A model generated the notes under the pieces. The model saw nothing but the letters and a program-made list of their open reading frames with translations, did not search any database and was not told the origin of the DNA. A stretch of 64,000 nt of DNA, from assembly GCA_963675435.1 (NCBI GenBank), contig OY776216.1, forward strand, positions 2,294,001 through 2,358,000, read 5' to 3'. Each line of letters begins with the position of its first letter. Position 1 is the first letter of the stretch. The DNA comes from Saccharicrinis sp963675435. Lineage in GTDB: Bacteria; Bacteroidota; Bacteroidia; Bacteroidales; Marinilabiliaceae. Both the position numbers and the translations under genes were made by a program. Shown here one piece after another: positions 28,003 to 37,870 of the stretch.

Positions 28003-29739
28003 ATGTTTGGATTTAATTTATCTGGCAATTGGCAAAAAGTAGTTTTGTCGTTTGCCGTAGCTCTATTTGCATTTTCAAGCGTAAGTGCAAAAGGGAAAAA
28101 GGAGGCAAAAGCCCCTGTGTTTACTGATTTTGTTTATCAGGGTAATGATGAGGTGTATAAAAATAACCCATTAAATGAAGGTGAGTTTTATAACCCAATT
28201 TTGCAAGGTTGTTATCCCGATCCTGCTATTTGCCGCAAAGGGGATGATTATTATATGGTAGTTTCATCGTTTGCCATGTTTCCTGGAGTGCCTATTTTTC
28301 ACTCAAAAGATTTGGTAAACTGGACCCAAATTGGGCATGTTTTGGATCGCCCATCTCAGTTAGATGTACATAATACTGGTATTAGTGCTGGTGTATATGC
28401 GCCAGGTATTACCTACAATCCTCATAATGATACTTTTTATATGATTACAACTGCTTTTGCAGGAGGATTAGGAAATATTATTGTAAAAACCAAAGATCCA
28501 TTGAAAGGCTGGAGCGAGCCTATAAAATTAGCTTTTGACGGCATTGACCCATCTATTTTCTTTGATGATAATGGCAAAGCTTATGTTGTACATAATGATG
28601 CGCCTGCGAAAGGTAAAGCGTTATATAATGGGCATAGGGTGATTAAAGTATGGGAATATGATGTTGAAAATGACAAAATTATTCCAGGTTCAGATAAGGT
28701 TATTGTTAATGGGGGTACTGATTTAGCTAAAAAGCCTATCTGGATCGAAGCGCCTCATATGTATAAAAAAGATGGCCATTATTATTTAATGTGTGCTGAA
28801 GGTGGAACTGGCGACTGGCACAGTGAGGTTGTTTTTATTGGCGAAAGCCCTAAAGGCCCATTTACACCTGCTCCAAGTAACCCTATTTTATCGCAAAGGT
28901 ATCTGAATCCGAATAGAAGCAATATGGTAGATTGGGCTGGCCATGCCGATATCGTTGAAGGTCCTGAAGGAAAATATTATGGCGTATTTTTGGCTATTCG
29001 CCCTAACGAGAAAAACAGAGTAAATATAGGTCGCGAAACATTTATTTTACCAGTTGACTGGTCTGGTTTATTTCCTGTATTCGAAAATGGCCTTGTTCCA
29101 TTGGAGCCAAAGTTAAAGCTTCCTAGAGGGGTTGAGAATAAGGTTGGGCAAGATGGCTTTTTCCCTAATGGCAACTTTACTTATACCGAAGATTTTAAAT
29201 CTGAGAAATTGGATTATAGGTGGATTGGATTAAGAGGGCCTCGCGAAGAGTTCATGTCTATTACTAAAAAAGGAGTTTCAATCAAGCCTTTTGCTGTAAA
29301 TATTAAAGAGCTTAAACCTACATCTACTTTATTTTACCGCCAACAGCACAATAGTTTTTCATTCGAAACATCCATGGATTACCAGCCTCAATCTGAAACT
29401 GATTTAGCTGGCATTACTTGTTTGCAAAATGAAAGGTTTAATTATGTGTTTGGCGTAACAAAAAAAGGAAATGATAATTATTTAGTACTTCAAAGAACTC
29501 AAGATGGAACATCAACCATTATAGCAAGTACTATGGTTAATGTTAAAAAAACGGTGAAACTTAAAGTATCTGCCGAAGGCGATAACTATAGTTTCTCATA
29601 TGCTATTGATGGAGGCGAATATCAAGTACTGGGTGGTGTTGTTTCAGGAGATATTCTTTCTACCAATGTAGCTCGTGGTTTCACAGGTTGTTTAATTGGG
29701 TTACATGCCACTTCGGCTAATGATGCCCAACCTGAATAA
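28003..29739 (+). CDS. GH43 beta-xylosidase / alpha-L-arabinofuranosidase
   Basis: 578 residues from the ATG at 28003; a TTG at 27994 would add three residues. A signal peptide ends near VSAKG. The five-bladed propeller carries base Asp73 (CYPDPAI), pKa modulator Asp182 (GIDPSIF) and acid Glu249 (WIEAPHMYK). The C-terminal part (about 390-578) is a beta-sandwich of the GH43 xylosidase C-terminal type. This architecture is typical of enzymes cutting xylo-oligosaccharides or arabinose side chains. A strong terminator follows 20 bp after the stop, so it probably ends the first transcription unit (esterase, GH8, CE1, GH43). The choice between xylosidase and arabinofuranosidase is open. Confidence 0.92.
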   Translation: MFGFNLSGNWQKVVLSFAVALFAFSSVSAKGKKEAKAPVFTDFVYQGNDEVYKNNPLNEGEFYNPILQGCYPDPAICRKGDDYYMVVSSFAMFPGVPIFHSKDLVNWTQIGHVLDRPSQLDVHNTGISAGVYAPGITYNPHNDTFYMITTAFAGGLGNIIVKTKDPLKGWSEPIKLAFDGIDPSIFFDDNGKAYVVHNDAPAKGKALYNGHRVIKVWEYDVENDKIIPGSDKVIVNGGTDLAKKPIWIEAPHMYKKDGHYYLMCAEGGTGDWHSEVVFIGESPKGPFTPAPSNPILSQRYLNPNRSNMVDWAGHADIVEGPEGKYYGVFLAIRPNEKNRVNIGRETFILPVDWSGLFPVFENGLVPLEPKLKLPRGVENKVGQDGFFPNGNFTYTEDFKSEKLDYRWIGLRGPREEFMSITKKGVSIKPFAVNIKELKPTSTLFYRQQHNSFSFETSMDYQPQSETDLAGITCLQNERFNYVFGVTKKGNDNYLVLQRTQDGTSTIIASTMVNVKKTVKLKVSAEGDNYSFSYAIDGGEYQVLGGVVSGDILSTNVARGFTGCLIGLHATSANDAQPE

Positions 29740-29759
29740 TTTATAATACTTATTATATT

Positions 29760-29802
29760 AGGGGATTTGCACTATTAAATTAGGGCAAATCCCCTATTTT
29801 TT
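29760..29802 (+). terminator. intrinsic terminator after GH43
   Basis: A perfect 11-bp stem, AGGGGATTTGC (29760-29770) with GCAAATCCCCT (29785-29795), has a 14-nt loop and is followed by A and six T residues. It lies 20 bp after the GH43 stop. Confidence 0.9.
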
Positions 29803-30116
29803 CGTGAAGCCTTGTTTAACAGTCATGTTTAAGGCGTTGGAGTATGTGTTTGGTATAATATACCGTAAAATATCTTTAAGGTTTGAAAATAGGAGGCTGT
29901 TGAATTAAAATTTCCTGTCGGCAATAAAAATAGGCTTTTGTTAGCCTGCAAGAATGCTTAATTAATATTACGTAATTACTCATTCCTAAAGCATTAATCT
30001 AATGTCAATGCGTCAAATGGAATAAAGTGATTATATTAGGAGTGAAAAAATAATAAGTATTGGAAGTAGGTATTAAAATTAAACCCAAAGAAAAATACTA
30101 ATAAAATATTATCATA
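29803..30116. other. 314-bp spacer before the SGNH esterase gene
   Basis: AT-rich and without a gene. It must hold the promoter of the next unit, but no clear Bacteroidota promoter was seen. Confidence 0.4.
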
Positions 30117-31430
30117 ATGAATTTTGGAGTGAAATTTAATAGGCTACAAGTTCTTAACTTAAAAGAACGGTTTAGCTTTAAGGCTTTAAGCAAGCCATTT
30201 AAATTGTATGCCACAATGAGCTTGGCATTAATTGTTTTTAGCCAATGCTGTCATGTTAGTAATGGGGCAGAAAATCAAGTAGGAAATCACTGGGTGGGCA
30301 CCTGGAGTTGTGCCCCTTATGCTGCAGCTAACAATACGCCTCCGGAGCCATATTTGGCTAATAATACCTTAAGGCAAGTACTAAGGGCTTCAATTGGTGG
30401 TGATACCATTAGGGTCAAATTCTCTAATATTACCTGTTCAACGCCTGTTGTTATTAAGGAAGTTAATATTGCCGTATTGTCAGATGAAGGAGGAAGTGTT
30501 GTTGATATATCTACCTTAAAGCCATTAATGTTTAATGGGGAGGGTACTGTAACCATGAGCCCATACACTGAGGTAACTTCAGACCCTTTAGCTTTTAAGT
30601 TAGAAGCCGGCAGTCATTTAGCTATTACCATACATTATGGCGAGTGCCAAACGGCCCCTGATATGACACACCATTATGGTTCAAGGGTTGATTCTTACAT
30701 ATTAGAAGGTAATCAGGCGCAGAACCCTACATTTGAAGGTGCTACAACTATTGAACGTTGGTATACAATTAATACCATCGATGTAATAGCGCCTAAAAAG
30801 GCTGGCGCTGTTGCTGTTATTGGCAATTCAATAACAGATGGTTATGGCATTCATGGGGGGCTGGAAAATAAATGGCCTGATGTGTTTTCTAAGAATCTAT
30901 TAGGTAATGCTGCTACTAGTCATGTAAGTGTTCTTAATATGGGTATTGGGGCTACTTGGCTTACAACTTCTGGGCTTGGGCGTTTTCAAAAGGATGTGCT
31001 TGAGCAAAATGGGCTTCGCTGGATTATTGTATTCTATGGTGTTAATGATATAGGGGGCGGGGCACCTGCTGATGCTATTATTAATGCTTTTAAGGAAATG
31101 ATAGCCAAAGCTCATGATGCTAATATTCGTATTTATGGCGGCACCATTACTCCTTTTAAAGGCCATGGATATTATACTCCGGAGCATGAGGCAGTTAGGC
31201 AGGAAGTAAATGAATGGATACGCTCTTCTGGAAGTTTTGACGAGGTTATTGATTTTGACGCCTTTGTAAGAGACTCGGCTGATAATGAAAAGTTAAAGGA
31301 GGAATATTCAAATGATTGGCTTCATCCTAATTTAGTAGGTTATAAAGCTTTGGGAGAGGTTGTTGATGTTAATTTGTTTTTAGGTAATGATACTGTATTT
31401 GTTAAAAATAAGGCCGAAATCATTGAATAG
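30117..31430 (+). CDS. SGNH/GDSL-family secreted esterase
   Basis: 437 residues. A long N-terminus precedes a hydrophobic segment ending SQCCH (about residues 34-46), so the real start could be internal; a lipoprotein is possible. Residues about 55-215 form a beta-rich N-terminal domain starting HWVGTWSCAP. The SGNH fold follows with block I VIGNSITDGYG (Ser238), a block III-like GVNDIGG, and block V DWLHPN with Asp400 and His403. Proteins of this layout are annotated as GDSL lipases, and many in xylan loci are acetyl esterases. It stands alone between two terminators (29760 and 31493), so it is likely monocistronic. The acyl substrate is inferred from context. Confidence 0.85.
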   Translation: MNFGVKFNRLQVLNLKERFSFKALSKPFKLYATMSLALIVFSQCCHVSNGAENQVGNHWVGTWSCAPYAAANNTPPEPYLANNTLRQVLRASIGGDTIRVKFSNITCSTPVVIKEVNIAVLSDEGGSVVDISTLKPLMFNGEGTVTMSPYTEVTSDPLAFKLEAGSHLAITIHYGECQTAPDMTHHYGSRVDSYILEGNQAQNPTFEGATTIERWYTINTIDVIAPKKAGAVAVIGNSITDGYGIHGGLENKWPDVFSKNLLGNAATSHVSVLNMGIGATWLTTSGLGRFQKDVLEQNGLRWIIVFYGVNDIGGGAPADAIINAFKEMIAKAHDANIRIYGGTITPFKGHGYYTPEHEAVRQEVNEWIRSSGSFDEVIDFDAFVRDSADNEKLKEEYSNDWLHPNLVGYKALGEVVDVNLFLGNDTVFVKNKAEIIE

Positions 31431-31492
31431 AAAGCCGAAAAGGATGTCATGTTGATTGATATTCGGAATCATCTTTATTAAAAATAATTTTT

Positions 31493-31538
31493 AAAAGGTT
31501 ATTAGTACTTGTTTGGTATTAATAGCCTTTTTCTTTTT
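31493..31538 (+). terminator. intrinsic terminator after the SGNH esterase
   Basis: AAAAGGTTATTA (31493-31504) pairs with TAATAGCCTTTT (31520-31531) with one G-U-type mismatch and a 15-nt loop. The T-rich tract continues to 31538. It lies 62 bp after the stop codon. Confidence 0.8.
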
Positions 31539-31896
31539 TGTAAGCTATTTAATGAGGCGGAGTAACTGTATGCTTAATTGTTATACGTTCTGCTTTATGT
31601 CCATTATGTATAATGCCATGAATGATTTATAACGAATCTTATAGATTGTTGATGTTTTGTCAAAATTATGCTTTGGCTTGCGTTTGGAAGATGTCTTTGT
31701 TTTAAGGGGCTGTTTGTGCAGGAATTGGTGAAATTAAAATAGAATGTTGGTGATCAGAAAGAAAAAAGATTCAGAAAAGTTTTTGTCTCATTTTAAAACT
31801 CAAATATCTATAATCTATACAGTAAAAGATATATGTAGTGTAAATTGTAGCACATTAATAATGTAGTTGTGTATTGTTTATTTGTTTAAAGTAATT
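31539..31896. other. 358-bp spacer before GH97
   Basis: No gene or recognisable signal. It should hold the promoter of the GH97-GH3-CE1 unit. Confidence 0.4.
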
Positions 31897-33822
31897 ATGA
31901 AGTGTAAATCTAAATTAATTGTTGTCTGTTTTCTTTTTGTGGTGTCTGTTTTATATGGCCAAAAGTGTACAGTTAGTTCGCCCAATAAAAAGATTAACGT
32001 TGGGCTATTCAGCAATCAAAATCAAAATTGGCACTTAAGCATTAGTTGTAATAATGAGGGAGAAAATATAAAGGTTATCCCTCAAGTAGATTTAGGTCTA
32101 ATTTGTTCCGAAGAAGATTTTTCAAAGGGGCTTAAGTTTATTAAAGCCGGAAAATCAAGATATATTAATGAGAAATACACCATGTTACATGGTAAGAAAA
32201 CACATTGCAGTAATTCTGGAAATGAAGTAACTGTGTTTTTTGAAAATCCCGAAAAGAATAAAATAAACCTAATCATAAGGGCTTACAACGATGGCGTTGT
32301 ATTTCGTTATGAAATTCCTGGAAAGGGCGCCGCTTATAAAGTAATCGATGAGATGACAGCCTACTCAATCCCTGATAGTACAATGCGTTGGTTAGAAAAA
32401 TTTAATCCTGCCAACGAAGGCTTGTATGCTAAAATGGCCGATGGCTCAGAGCAAAAAGATTGGGCGTACCCTGCACTTTTTAGCACACCCGATACTACCT
32501 GCTGGTTTTTAATCCACGAAGCTGATGTTAACCGGAATTATTGCGGTTCAAAACTGACTAACTATGGCGATAAAAACAGTTACAAAATTACGTTCCCTGA
32601 TGACTGGAATGGGAGAGGCACTGGTGAAGTGTGTCCAACTGTGACATTGCCATGGAAATCACCATGGAGGGTAATCATTGTGGGAAGCTTGTCTGACATT
32701 GTGGAATCGACATTGGTGAATGATGTGTCTGCCCCGGCTCAGATAGAAAATACCGATTGGATTAAGCCTGGTGTTGCTTCGTGGAACTACTGGTCGGATA
32801 ATCACGGCACAAAAGATTTTAAAACCGTTTGCAAATTTGCCGATTTAGCGGCTCATATGGGCTGGGAGTATACTCTATTAGATTGGGAGTGGGATGCCAT
32901 GGGCAATGGTGGCAACCTTGAAGATGCCTTAAAATACATTCACTCATTGGGTGTTAAACCTTTGATGTGGTACAATTCCGGGGGTGAGCATACATGGGTT
33001 GGCGCTACGCCAAAAGACAGGATGTTGACCCATGAAAATCGCGTGGAAGAGTTTGCTAAATTAAAGAAATTAGGGGTTGTTGGCGTAAAAGTTGACTTCT
33101 TTGAGAGTGAAAAACAAGATATGATTAACTATTATCTTGATATTTTGGAAGATGCCGCCAAATTTGAGATGATGGTCTATTTTCATGGATGCCTGGTACC
33201 ACGTGGGTGGCAACGCACCTATCCTCACCTGATGACTTACGAAGGTGTGCGTGGCGCTGAATGGTATAATAACGGGCCTGAACTAACTACCACTGCACCT
33301 GTACATAATGCTACTTTGCCATTTACCCGTAATGTGGTTGGCTCAATGGATTATACACCTGTAACGTTTACAAACTCTCAATATCCGCACATTACATCTT
33401 ATGGACACGAACTAGCATTAAGTGTTTTGTTCGAATCTGCCATGCAACACATGGCAGACCGCCCAGAAGGTTATTACGCATTGCCTGATGCTGCCACAAG
33501 CTTCTTAAAAAAGGTGCCGGCTAATTGGGATGATACAAAGTTTTTAGATGGTTATCCTGGCGAATATGTGGTAATGGCCCGCCGTAAAGGAACAGATTGG
33601 TTTGTAGGCGGAATATCGGGAATGCAGAAAGAATCAATACAACAGGTGAATTTTAGTTTCCTACCTGAAAATAAGAAATTCAAATTGACATTGATAAGTG
33701 ATGGGGGCCACGATAAATCATTTTCGGTAAAACATATGGTGGTGGATAACAAAAGCCAACTTGATATAAAACTGTTGCGCCGTGGAGGTTTTGCTGCAGT
33801 TTTAAATCCAATAAATAATTAA
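31897..33822 (+). CDS. GH97 glycoside hydrolase, retaining type (probable alpha-galactosidase)
   Basis: 641 residues from the ATG at 31897; the longer frame would need TTG. A signal peptide ends near VLYGQ. The N-terminal beta-super-sandwich (about 25-280) is followed by the barrel with WNYWSDNHGTKDF. Asp400 in GVKVDFFESEKQ corresponds to the nucleophile of retaining GH97 enzymes (Asp415 of BT1871). Glu455 in RGAEWY lies exactly 55 residues further on, as acid/base Glu470 does in BT1871. The inverting SusB-type glutamates are not at this position. The enzyme is therefore more likely an alpha-galactosidase than an alpha-glucosidase. GH3 follows 35 bp later. It would remove alpha-galactose decorations in the periplasm. 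Confidence 0.9.
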   Translation: MKCKSKLIVVCFLFVVSVLYGQKCTVSSPNKKINVGLFSNQNQNWHLSISCNNEGENIKVIPQVDLGLICSEEDFSKGLKFIKAGKSRYINEKYTMLHGKKTHCSNSGNEVTVFFENPEKNKINLIIRAYNDGVVFRYEIPGKGAAYKVIDEMTAYSIPDSTMRWLEKFNPANEGLYAKMADGSEQKDWAYPALFSTPDTTCWFLIHEADVNRNYCGSKLTNYGDKNSYKITFPDDWNGRGTGEVCPTVTLPWKSPWRVIIVGSLSDIVESTLVNDVSAPAQIENTDWIKPGVASWNYWSDNHGTKDFKTVCKFADLAAHMGWEYTLLDWEWDAMGNGGNLEDALKYIHSLGVKPLMWYNSGGEHTWVGATPKDRMLTHENRVEEFAKLKKLGVVGVKVDFFESEKQDMINYYLDILEDAAKFEMMVYFHGCLVPRGWQRTYPHLMTYEGVRGAEWYNNGPELTTTAPVHNATLPFTRNVVGSMDYTPVTFTNSQYPHITSYGHELALSVLFESAMQHMADRPEGYYALPDAATSFLKKVPANWDDTKFLDGYPGEYVVMARRKGTDWFVGGISGMQKESIQQVNFSFLPENKKFKLTLISDGGHDKSFSVKHMVVDNKSQLDIKLLRRGGFAAVLNPINN

Positions 33823-33857
33823 AATAAATGTCTTTCTAAGTATATATTAACCATACT

Positions 33858-36476
33858 ATGAGAATAAAATCAATTACACACCTGAAAAAATGGTTGTTGG
33901 GTGCAGCCATGTTAATGCTTGCTGTAAATAGTTATGCACAGCAGTATCCTTTTCAAAACCCTGAATTAAGTTTTGAGGAAAGGGCGAAAGACCTTGTGTC
34001 AAGGCTAACCGTCGAAGAAAAAGCGGCGCTTATGTGCGACCAGTCCGATGCTATTCCTAGGTTAGGCATTCGGAAATTTAACTGGTGGAGCGAGGCTTTA
34101 CATGGCTATGCCAACAATGATAATGTAACAGTGTTTCCCGAACCAATCGGGATGGCTGCCTCCTTTAACGATGTACTTCTCTATGATATTTATAATGCCA
34201 TATCTGATGAAGGGCGTGCTAAATACCACGAGTGGATTAATAACGGCAATGAAAACAAGCGTTTTTTAAGCCTTTCAGTTTGGACGCCTAACGTTAATAT
34301 TTTTCGTGACCCGCGTTGGGGCCGTGGACAGGAGACTTATGGCGAAGACCCTTATCTGGCTTCTCGTATGGGCGTGGCTGTGGTAAAAGGGCTACAGGGC
34401 CCTGCCGATGCAAAGTACCGTAAGTTGTTGGCTTGTGCTAAACATTATGCTGTGCATTCGGGCCCGGAATGGAGCCGACATGAGTTAAACCTGAATAATA
34501 TAAATCCTCGTGAATTATACGAAACGTACCTTCCTGCTTTTAAAGCATTGGTGCAAGAGGGCGATGTGCGCCAGGTAATGTGTGCTTATCAGCGTTTAGA
34601 TGATGAGCCTTGCTGCGGTAGCACCAGGTTGTTGCAGCGAATTCTACGCGATGAGTGGGGATTCAAATATTTAGTCGTTTCCGATTGTGGTGCTATAACC
34701 GATTTTTTCACTACACATAATGTATCTTCAGATGCTGTTCATGCTGCCTCAAAGGCTGTGTTATCGGGAACCGATGTAGAATGTGTATGGAGTAATTATC
34801 CATTTAAAACATTACCTGAGGCGGTTGAAAGGCAGTTGATTAAAGAAGAAGATGTAGACAAAAGCTTAATGCGTGTTTTAGAAGGGCGCTTTGCGCTTGG
34901 CGATTTCGATGACGATGCCATTGTGCCATGGGCTCAAATTCCACCTTCTATACTGAATAACGATAAACACAAGCAATTGGCATTGGATATGGCGCGCCAG
35001 TCATTAACGTTGCTACAAAATAATAACAATATTCTGCCGCTTTCTAAAAATAACCCAAAGATTGCCGTTATCGGGCCTAATGCCAATAACGAACCTATGT
35101 TATGGGGTAATTACAATGGCACGCCTAATCACACCATTTCAATTTTTGATGGTATAAAATCAAAGATAAGCGAAGAGCAATTGTTTTACGACAAAGGGTG
35201 TGATTTGGTTGAAGATAAGGTGACCCAAAGTTACATTAGCCAATGTGAATTTGATGGCAAGCCTGGTTTTAAAGCTTCTTACTGGAATAATAGCGATAGA
35301 GAAGGCGATGTTGTGGTTACAACCCAAATTACCAATCCAATAAAATTAACCACTGCTGGCCAACATGAATTTGCATCTGGGGTGAAACTAGAAGGTTTTT
35401 CTGCTCTGTATGAAACTGAATTTGTAGCAGATAAAACAGAAGAGTTGGTGCTTAAAGGTGGTGCAGCAGGTGATTTTGAGGTTTTGGTTAATGGTGATAC
35501 CATTCAGAAATACATTAACTGGCGTTTGCTTTCTTCAAGGATGCCTATTAAGGTCGAAGCCGGTAAAAAGTATAAAATTGAAATACGTTATGCTCAAGAG
35601 AATGATTGGCAGGCCAATATCGAACTGAATTTTGGCAAAGAGGTTGATGTGGATTATACGTCTCTGATTAAAAAATTAGAAGGCTATGATGTTGTAGTTT
35701 TTGTGGGTGGCTTATCCGGAGAACTGGAAGGTGAAGAGATGCCTGTTTCGTACCCTGGCTTTAAAGGGGGAGACCGTACCAACATAGATTTGCCTGCCGT
35801 TCAGCGTAACTGTTTAAAGGCGTTGAAACAAGCTGGTAAAAAAGTGGTTTTTGTAAACTGTTCAGGTTCTGCCATTGCCTTAACGCCAGAAACTGAATCA
35901 TGCGAAGCAATTCTTCAGGCTTGGTATGCCGGCGAACAAGGCGGGTTGGCAATTGCAGATGTTCTTTTTGGCGATTATAACCCTGCTGGTAAATTACCTA
36001 TCTCCTTTTATAAGAACTCGGATATATTAGGCGACTTTGAAGATTACTCAATGAAAGGCCGTACATATCGATACACTACAGATGTCCTTTTCCCATTTGG
36101 CTATGGTTTAAGCTATACCAATTTTGAGATTGGCAAGGCCCGTTTGAGCAAAACAGCCATAAATGCTGGTGAAGGCACCCAAATTACTGTTCCTGTTAGC
36201 AATGCCGGGGAAATGGATGGCACCGAAATTATCCAGGTTTATGTGCGTAAAGTCAATGATATTGATGGCCCGTTAAAAACATTAAAAGGTTTTAAAAGGG
36301 TGGACGTAAAAGCCGGAAAGACAGAAAAAGCAGTTATTGGCCTGGCACCCGAAGCATTTGAATTTTACGATTGGGAACAACGCAAAATGGCTGTAACGGC
36401 AGGGGAATACGAAGTGTTCTACGGAAATAGTTCCGATGAAAAAGATTTGAAAAAAGTAACAATTACCATAAAGTAA
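33858..36476 (+). CDS. GH3 beta-xylosidase/beta-glucosidase with PA14 domain
   Basis: 872 residues; a signal peptide ends NSYAQQ (about 28). The GH3 barrel has WWSEALHGYAN, FRDPRWGRGQETYGEDPYL, KHYAVHSGPEWSRHE and nucleophile Asp276 in VVSDCGAITDF. The second alpha/beta domain is split by a PA14-like insertion (about 460-600, with FKASYWNN.DREGD and DWQANIELNFG). The C-terminus is a fibronectin-III-like domain. The WWSEALHG and GPEWSRHE motifs are typical of Bacteroidota xylosidases of this family rather than BglX-type glucosidases. With GH43 and GH8 it would finish xylo-oligosaccharides to xylose. It is 35 bp from GH97, so co-transcribed. Confidence 0.93.
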   Translation: MRIKSITHLKKWLLGAAMLMLAVNSYAQQYPFQNPELSFEERAKDLVSRLTVEEKAALMCDQSDAIPRLGIRKFNWWSEALHGYANNDNVTVFPEPIGMAASFNDVLLYDIYNAISDEGRAKYHEWINNGNENKRFLSLSVWTPNVNIFRDPRWGRGQETYGEDPYLASRMGVAVVKGLQGPADAKYRKLLACAKHYAVHSGPEWSRHELNLNNINPRELYETYLPAFKALVQEGDVRQVMCAYQRLDDEPCCGSTRLLQRILRDEWGFKYLVVSDCGAITDFFTTHNVSSDAVHAASKAVLSGTDVECVWSNYPFKTLPEAVERQLIKEEDVDKSLMRVLEGRFALGDFDDDAIVPWAQIPPSILNNDKHKQLALDMARQSLTLLQNNNNILPLSKNNPKIAVIGPNANNEPMLWGNYNGTPNHTISIFDGIKSKISEEQLFYDKGCDLVEDKVTQSYISQCEFDGKPGFKASYWNNSDREGDVVVTTQITNPIKLTTAGQHEFASGVKLEGFSALYETEFVADKTEELVLKGGAAGDFEVLVNGDTIQKYINWRLLSSRMPIKVEAGKKYKIEIRYAQENDWQANIELNFGKEVDVDYTSLIKKLEGYDVVVFVGGLSGELEGEEMPVSYPGFKGGDRTNIDLPAVQRNCLKALKQAGKKVVFVNCSGSAIALTPETESCEAILQAWYAGEQGGLAIADVLFGDYNPAGKLPISFYKNSDILGDFEDYSMKGRTYRYTTDVLFPFGYGLSYTNFEIGKARLSKTAINAGEGTQITVPVSNAGEMDGTEIIQVYVRKVNDIDGPLKTLKGFKRVDVKAGKTEKAVIGLAPEAFEFYDWEQRKMAVTAGEYEVFYGNSSDEKDLKKVTITIK

Positions 36477-36553
36477 TGTTGGTGTGTTGCTGCAATAAAA
36501 ATTTATCCCTTAAAGAACGAAAAGAAAAACAGTTTTAATATTTTACAGTTATA

Positions 36554-36643
36554 ATGAAACGAGCCATGGGACGATATTCTCACGCACGAGGATGATTGGT
36601 TTGGTGAGTTCCATATGACAATTAAAATCAATTTAGACATATG
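36554..36643 (+). repeat. leader repeat copy A upstream of a CE1 gene
   Basis: About 87 bp, starting ATGAAAC.AGCCATG and containing CACGAGGATGATTGG, GAGTTCCAT and TGACAATT. It is about 80% identical to 37780-37870, and each copy ends at the start codon of an esterase gene, with a 1-bp length difference. One frame reads EDDWFGEFHMTIK (copy A) and EDDWISEFHLTIE (copy B), so it may derive from a coding fragment or be a duplicated leader. Confidence 0.7.
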
Positions 36644-37762
36644 AAAAAAAAATACCTTATTCAACTTTCCTTATTGTTTGCATTGGCAGTAAGTAGTTGT
36701 GTAGCACAAACGGCTCCAACTAAAATAATAGAGGATTTTAAACCTTCGGTATTAAACCAACCTGGTAAAGAATACCCTATGGTTAATTCACAGGGATATG
36801 CCCGCTTTAAAGTGGAAGCGCCTGATGCCGATAGTGTGCGTGTTAGCCTTGGTTTGGGCGGACGCGGTGGCACAATATTGGAAAAAATGGAAGATGGTTC
36901 ATGGATGGGTACTACTGAAGGCCCTATGGACGAAGGTTTTCATTACTATCATTTAACTATTGATGGCGGTGTTTTTAACGACCCGGGGGCAATGAATTAC
37001 TTTGGTTCCTTACGGTGGGAAAGTGGTATTGAAATACCTGCACACGACCGTGATTTCTTTGCATTAAAAGATGTGCCACACGGTAATATTCAGCAAATAT
37101 TATTTCCATCTAAGAGTACAAATACAGTTCGAAGGGCTTTTGTATATACACCTCCGGGGTATGGTAAAAACCTTACAGAGAAATATCCGGTGTTATACCT
37201 TCAACACGGATGGGGCGAAGATGAAACAGCTTGGTCGAACCAAGGGCATGCCAACCTTATTATGGATAACTTGATTGCCGAAGGAAAGTCAAAGCCTTTC
37301 ATTATTGTAATGACTTATGGCATGACCAATGAAACCAAATTTGGCGGGTTAAAAAGTTTTGATATAACACCATTTCAAACTGTATTAGTTGATGAATTAA
37401 TGCCCTATGTAGAAGAAAATTTTAGAACCTTAGAAGGGGCAGATAACCGTGCTATGGCAGGCTTGTCAATGGGAGGTTTCGAAACCCGGTTAATTACCTT
37501 GAATAAGCCCGAAGTTTTTTCATACTATGCACTATTAAGTGGCGGCGTTTATTCGCCTGATGATATTAAAGATAAATCATCGGTAAAGCTAATTTTCATG
37601 AGTTGTGGCAGCAAAGAAAACCCTGAACGTGTTAAAAAATCGGCAGCAGAGTTAAAACAAGCTGGCATTAATGCCATTTCTTTTGTTTCAGAAAATACCG
37701 CTCATGAATTTTTAACATGGCGAAGAAGTTTAAAAGAGTTAGCACCAAAATTATTTAGATAA
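36641..37762 (+). CDS. CE1 esterase with N-terminal E-set domain
   Basis: 373 residues. A signal peptide (about 1-23, SSCVAQ; Cys20 could also make it a lipoprotein) precedes an E-set/CBM48-like domain (about 45-145, ARFKVEAPDADSVRVSLGLG). The CE1 domain has YTPPGYGKNLTEKYPVLYLQHG and GLSMGGFET with nucleophile Ser276; the catalytic His lies in NTAHEFLTW. This is the common architecture of Bacteroidota feruloyl/acetylxylan esterases. It matches the second half of the tandem esterase at 26013, so the two probably share a duplication history. The 164-bp upstream gap contains leader repeat copy A. Confidence 0.9.
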   Translation: MKKKYLIQLSLLFALAVSSCVAQTAPTKIIEDFKPSVLNQPGKEYPMVNSQGYARFKVEAPDADSVRVSLGLGGRGGTILEKMEDGSWMGTTEGPMDEGFHYYHLTIDGGVFNDPGAMNYFGSLRWESGIEIPAHDRDFFALKDVPHGNIQQILFPSKSTNTVRRAFVYTPPGYGKNLTEKYPVLYLQHGWGEDETAWSNQGHANLIMDNLIAEGKSKPFIIVMTYGMTNETKFGGLKSFDITPFQTVLVDELMPYVEENFRTLEGADNRAMAGLSMGGFETRLITLNKPEVFSYYALLSGGVYSPDDIKDKSSVKLIFMSCGSKENPERVKKSAAELKQAGINAISFVSENTAHEFLTWRRSLKELAPKLFR

Positions 37763-37779
37763 GTATAGTATTGAACATG

Positions 37780-37870
37780 ATGAAACAAGCCATGAAAACA
37801 CATTCTCACACACGAGGATGATTGGATTAGCGAGTTCCATTTGACAATTGAAAGAAAATTTAAACACATG
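37780..37870 (+). repeat. leader repeat copy B upstream of the carboxylesterase gene
   Basis: Partner of 36554-36643, with the same blocks and the same spacing to the start codon. It includes GCGAGTTCCAT at about 37830-37840, which is also found in the GH51 leader. Confidence 0.7.
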
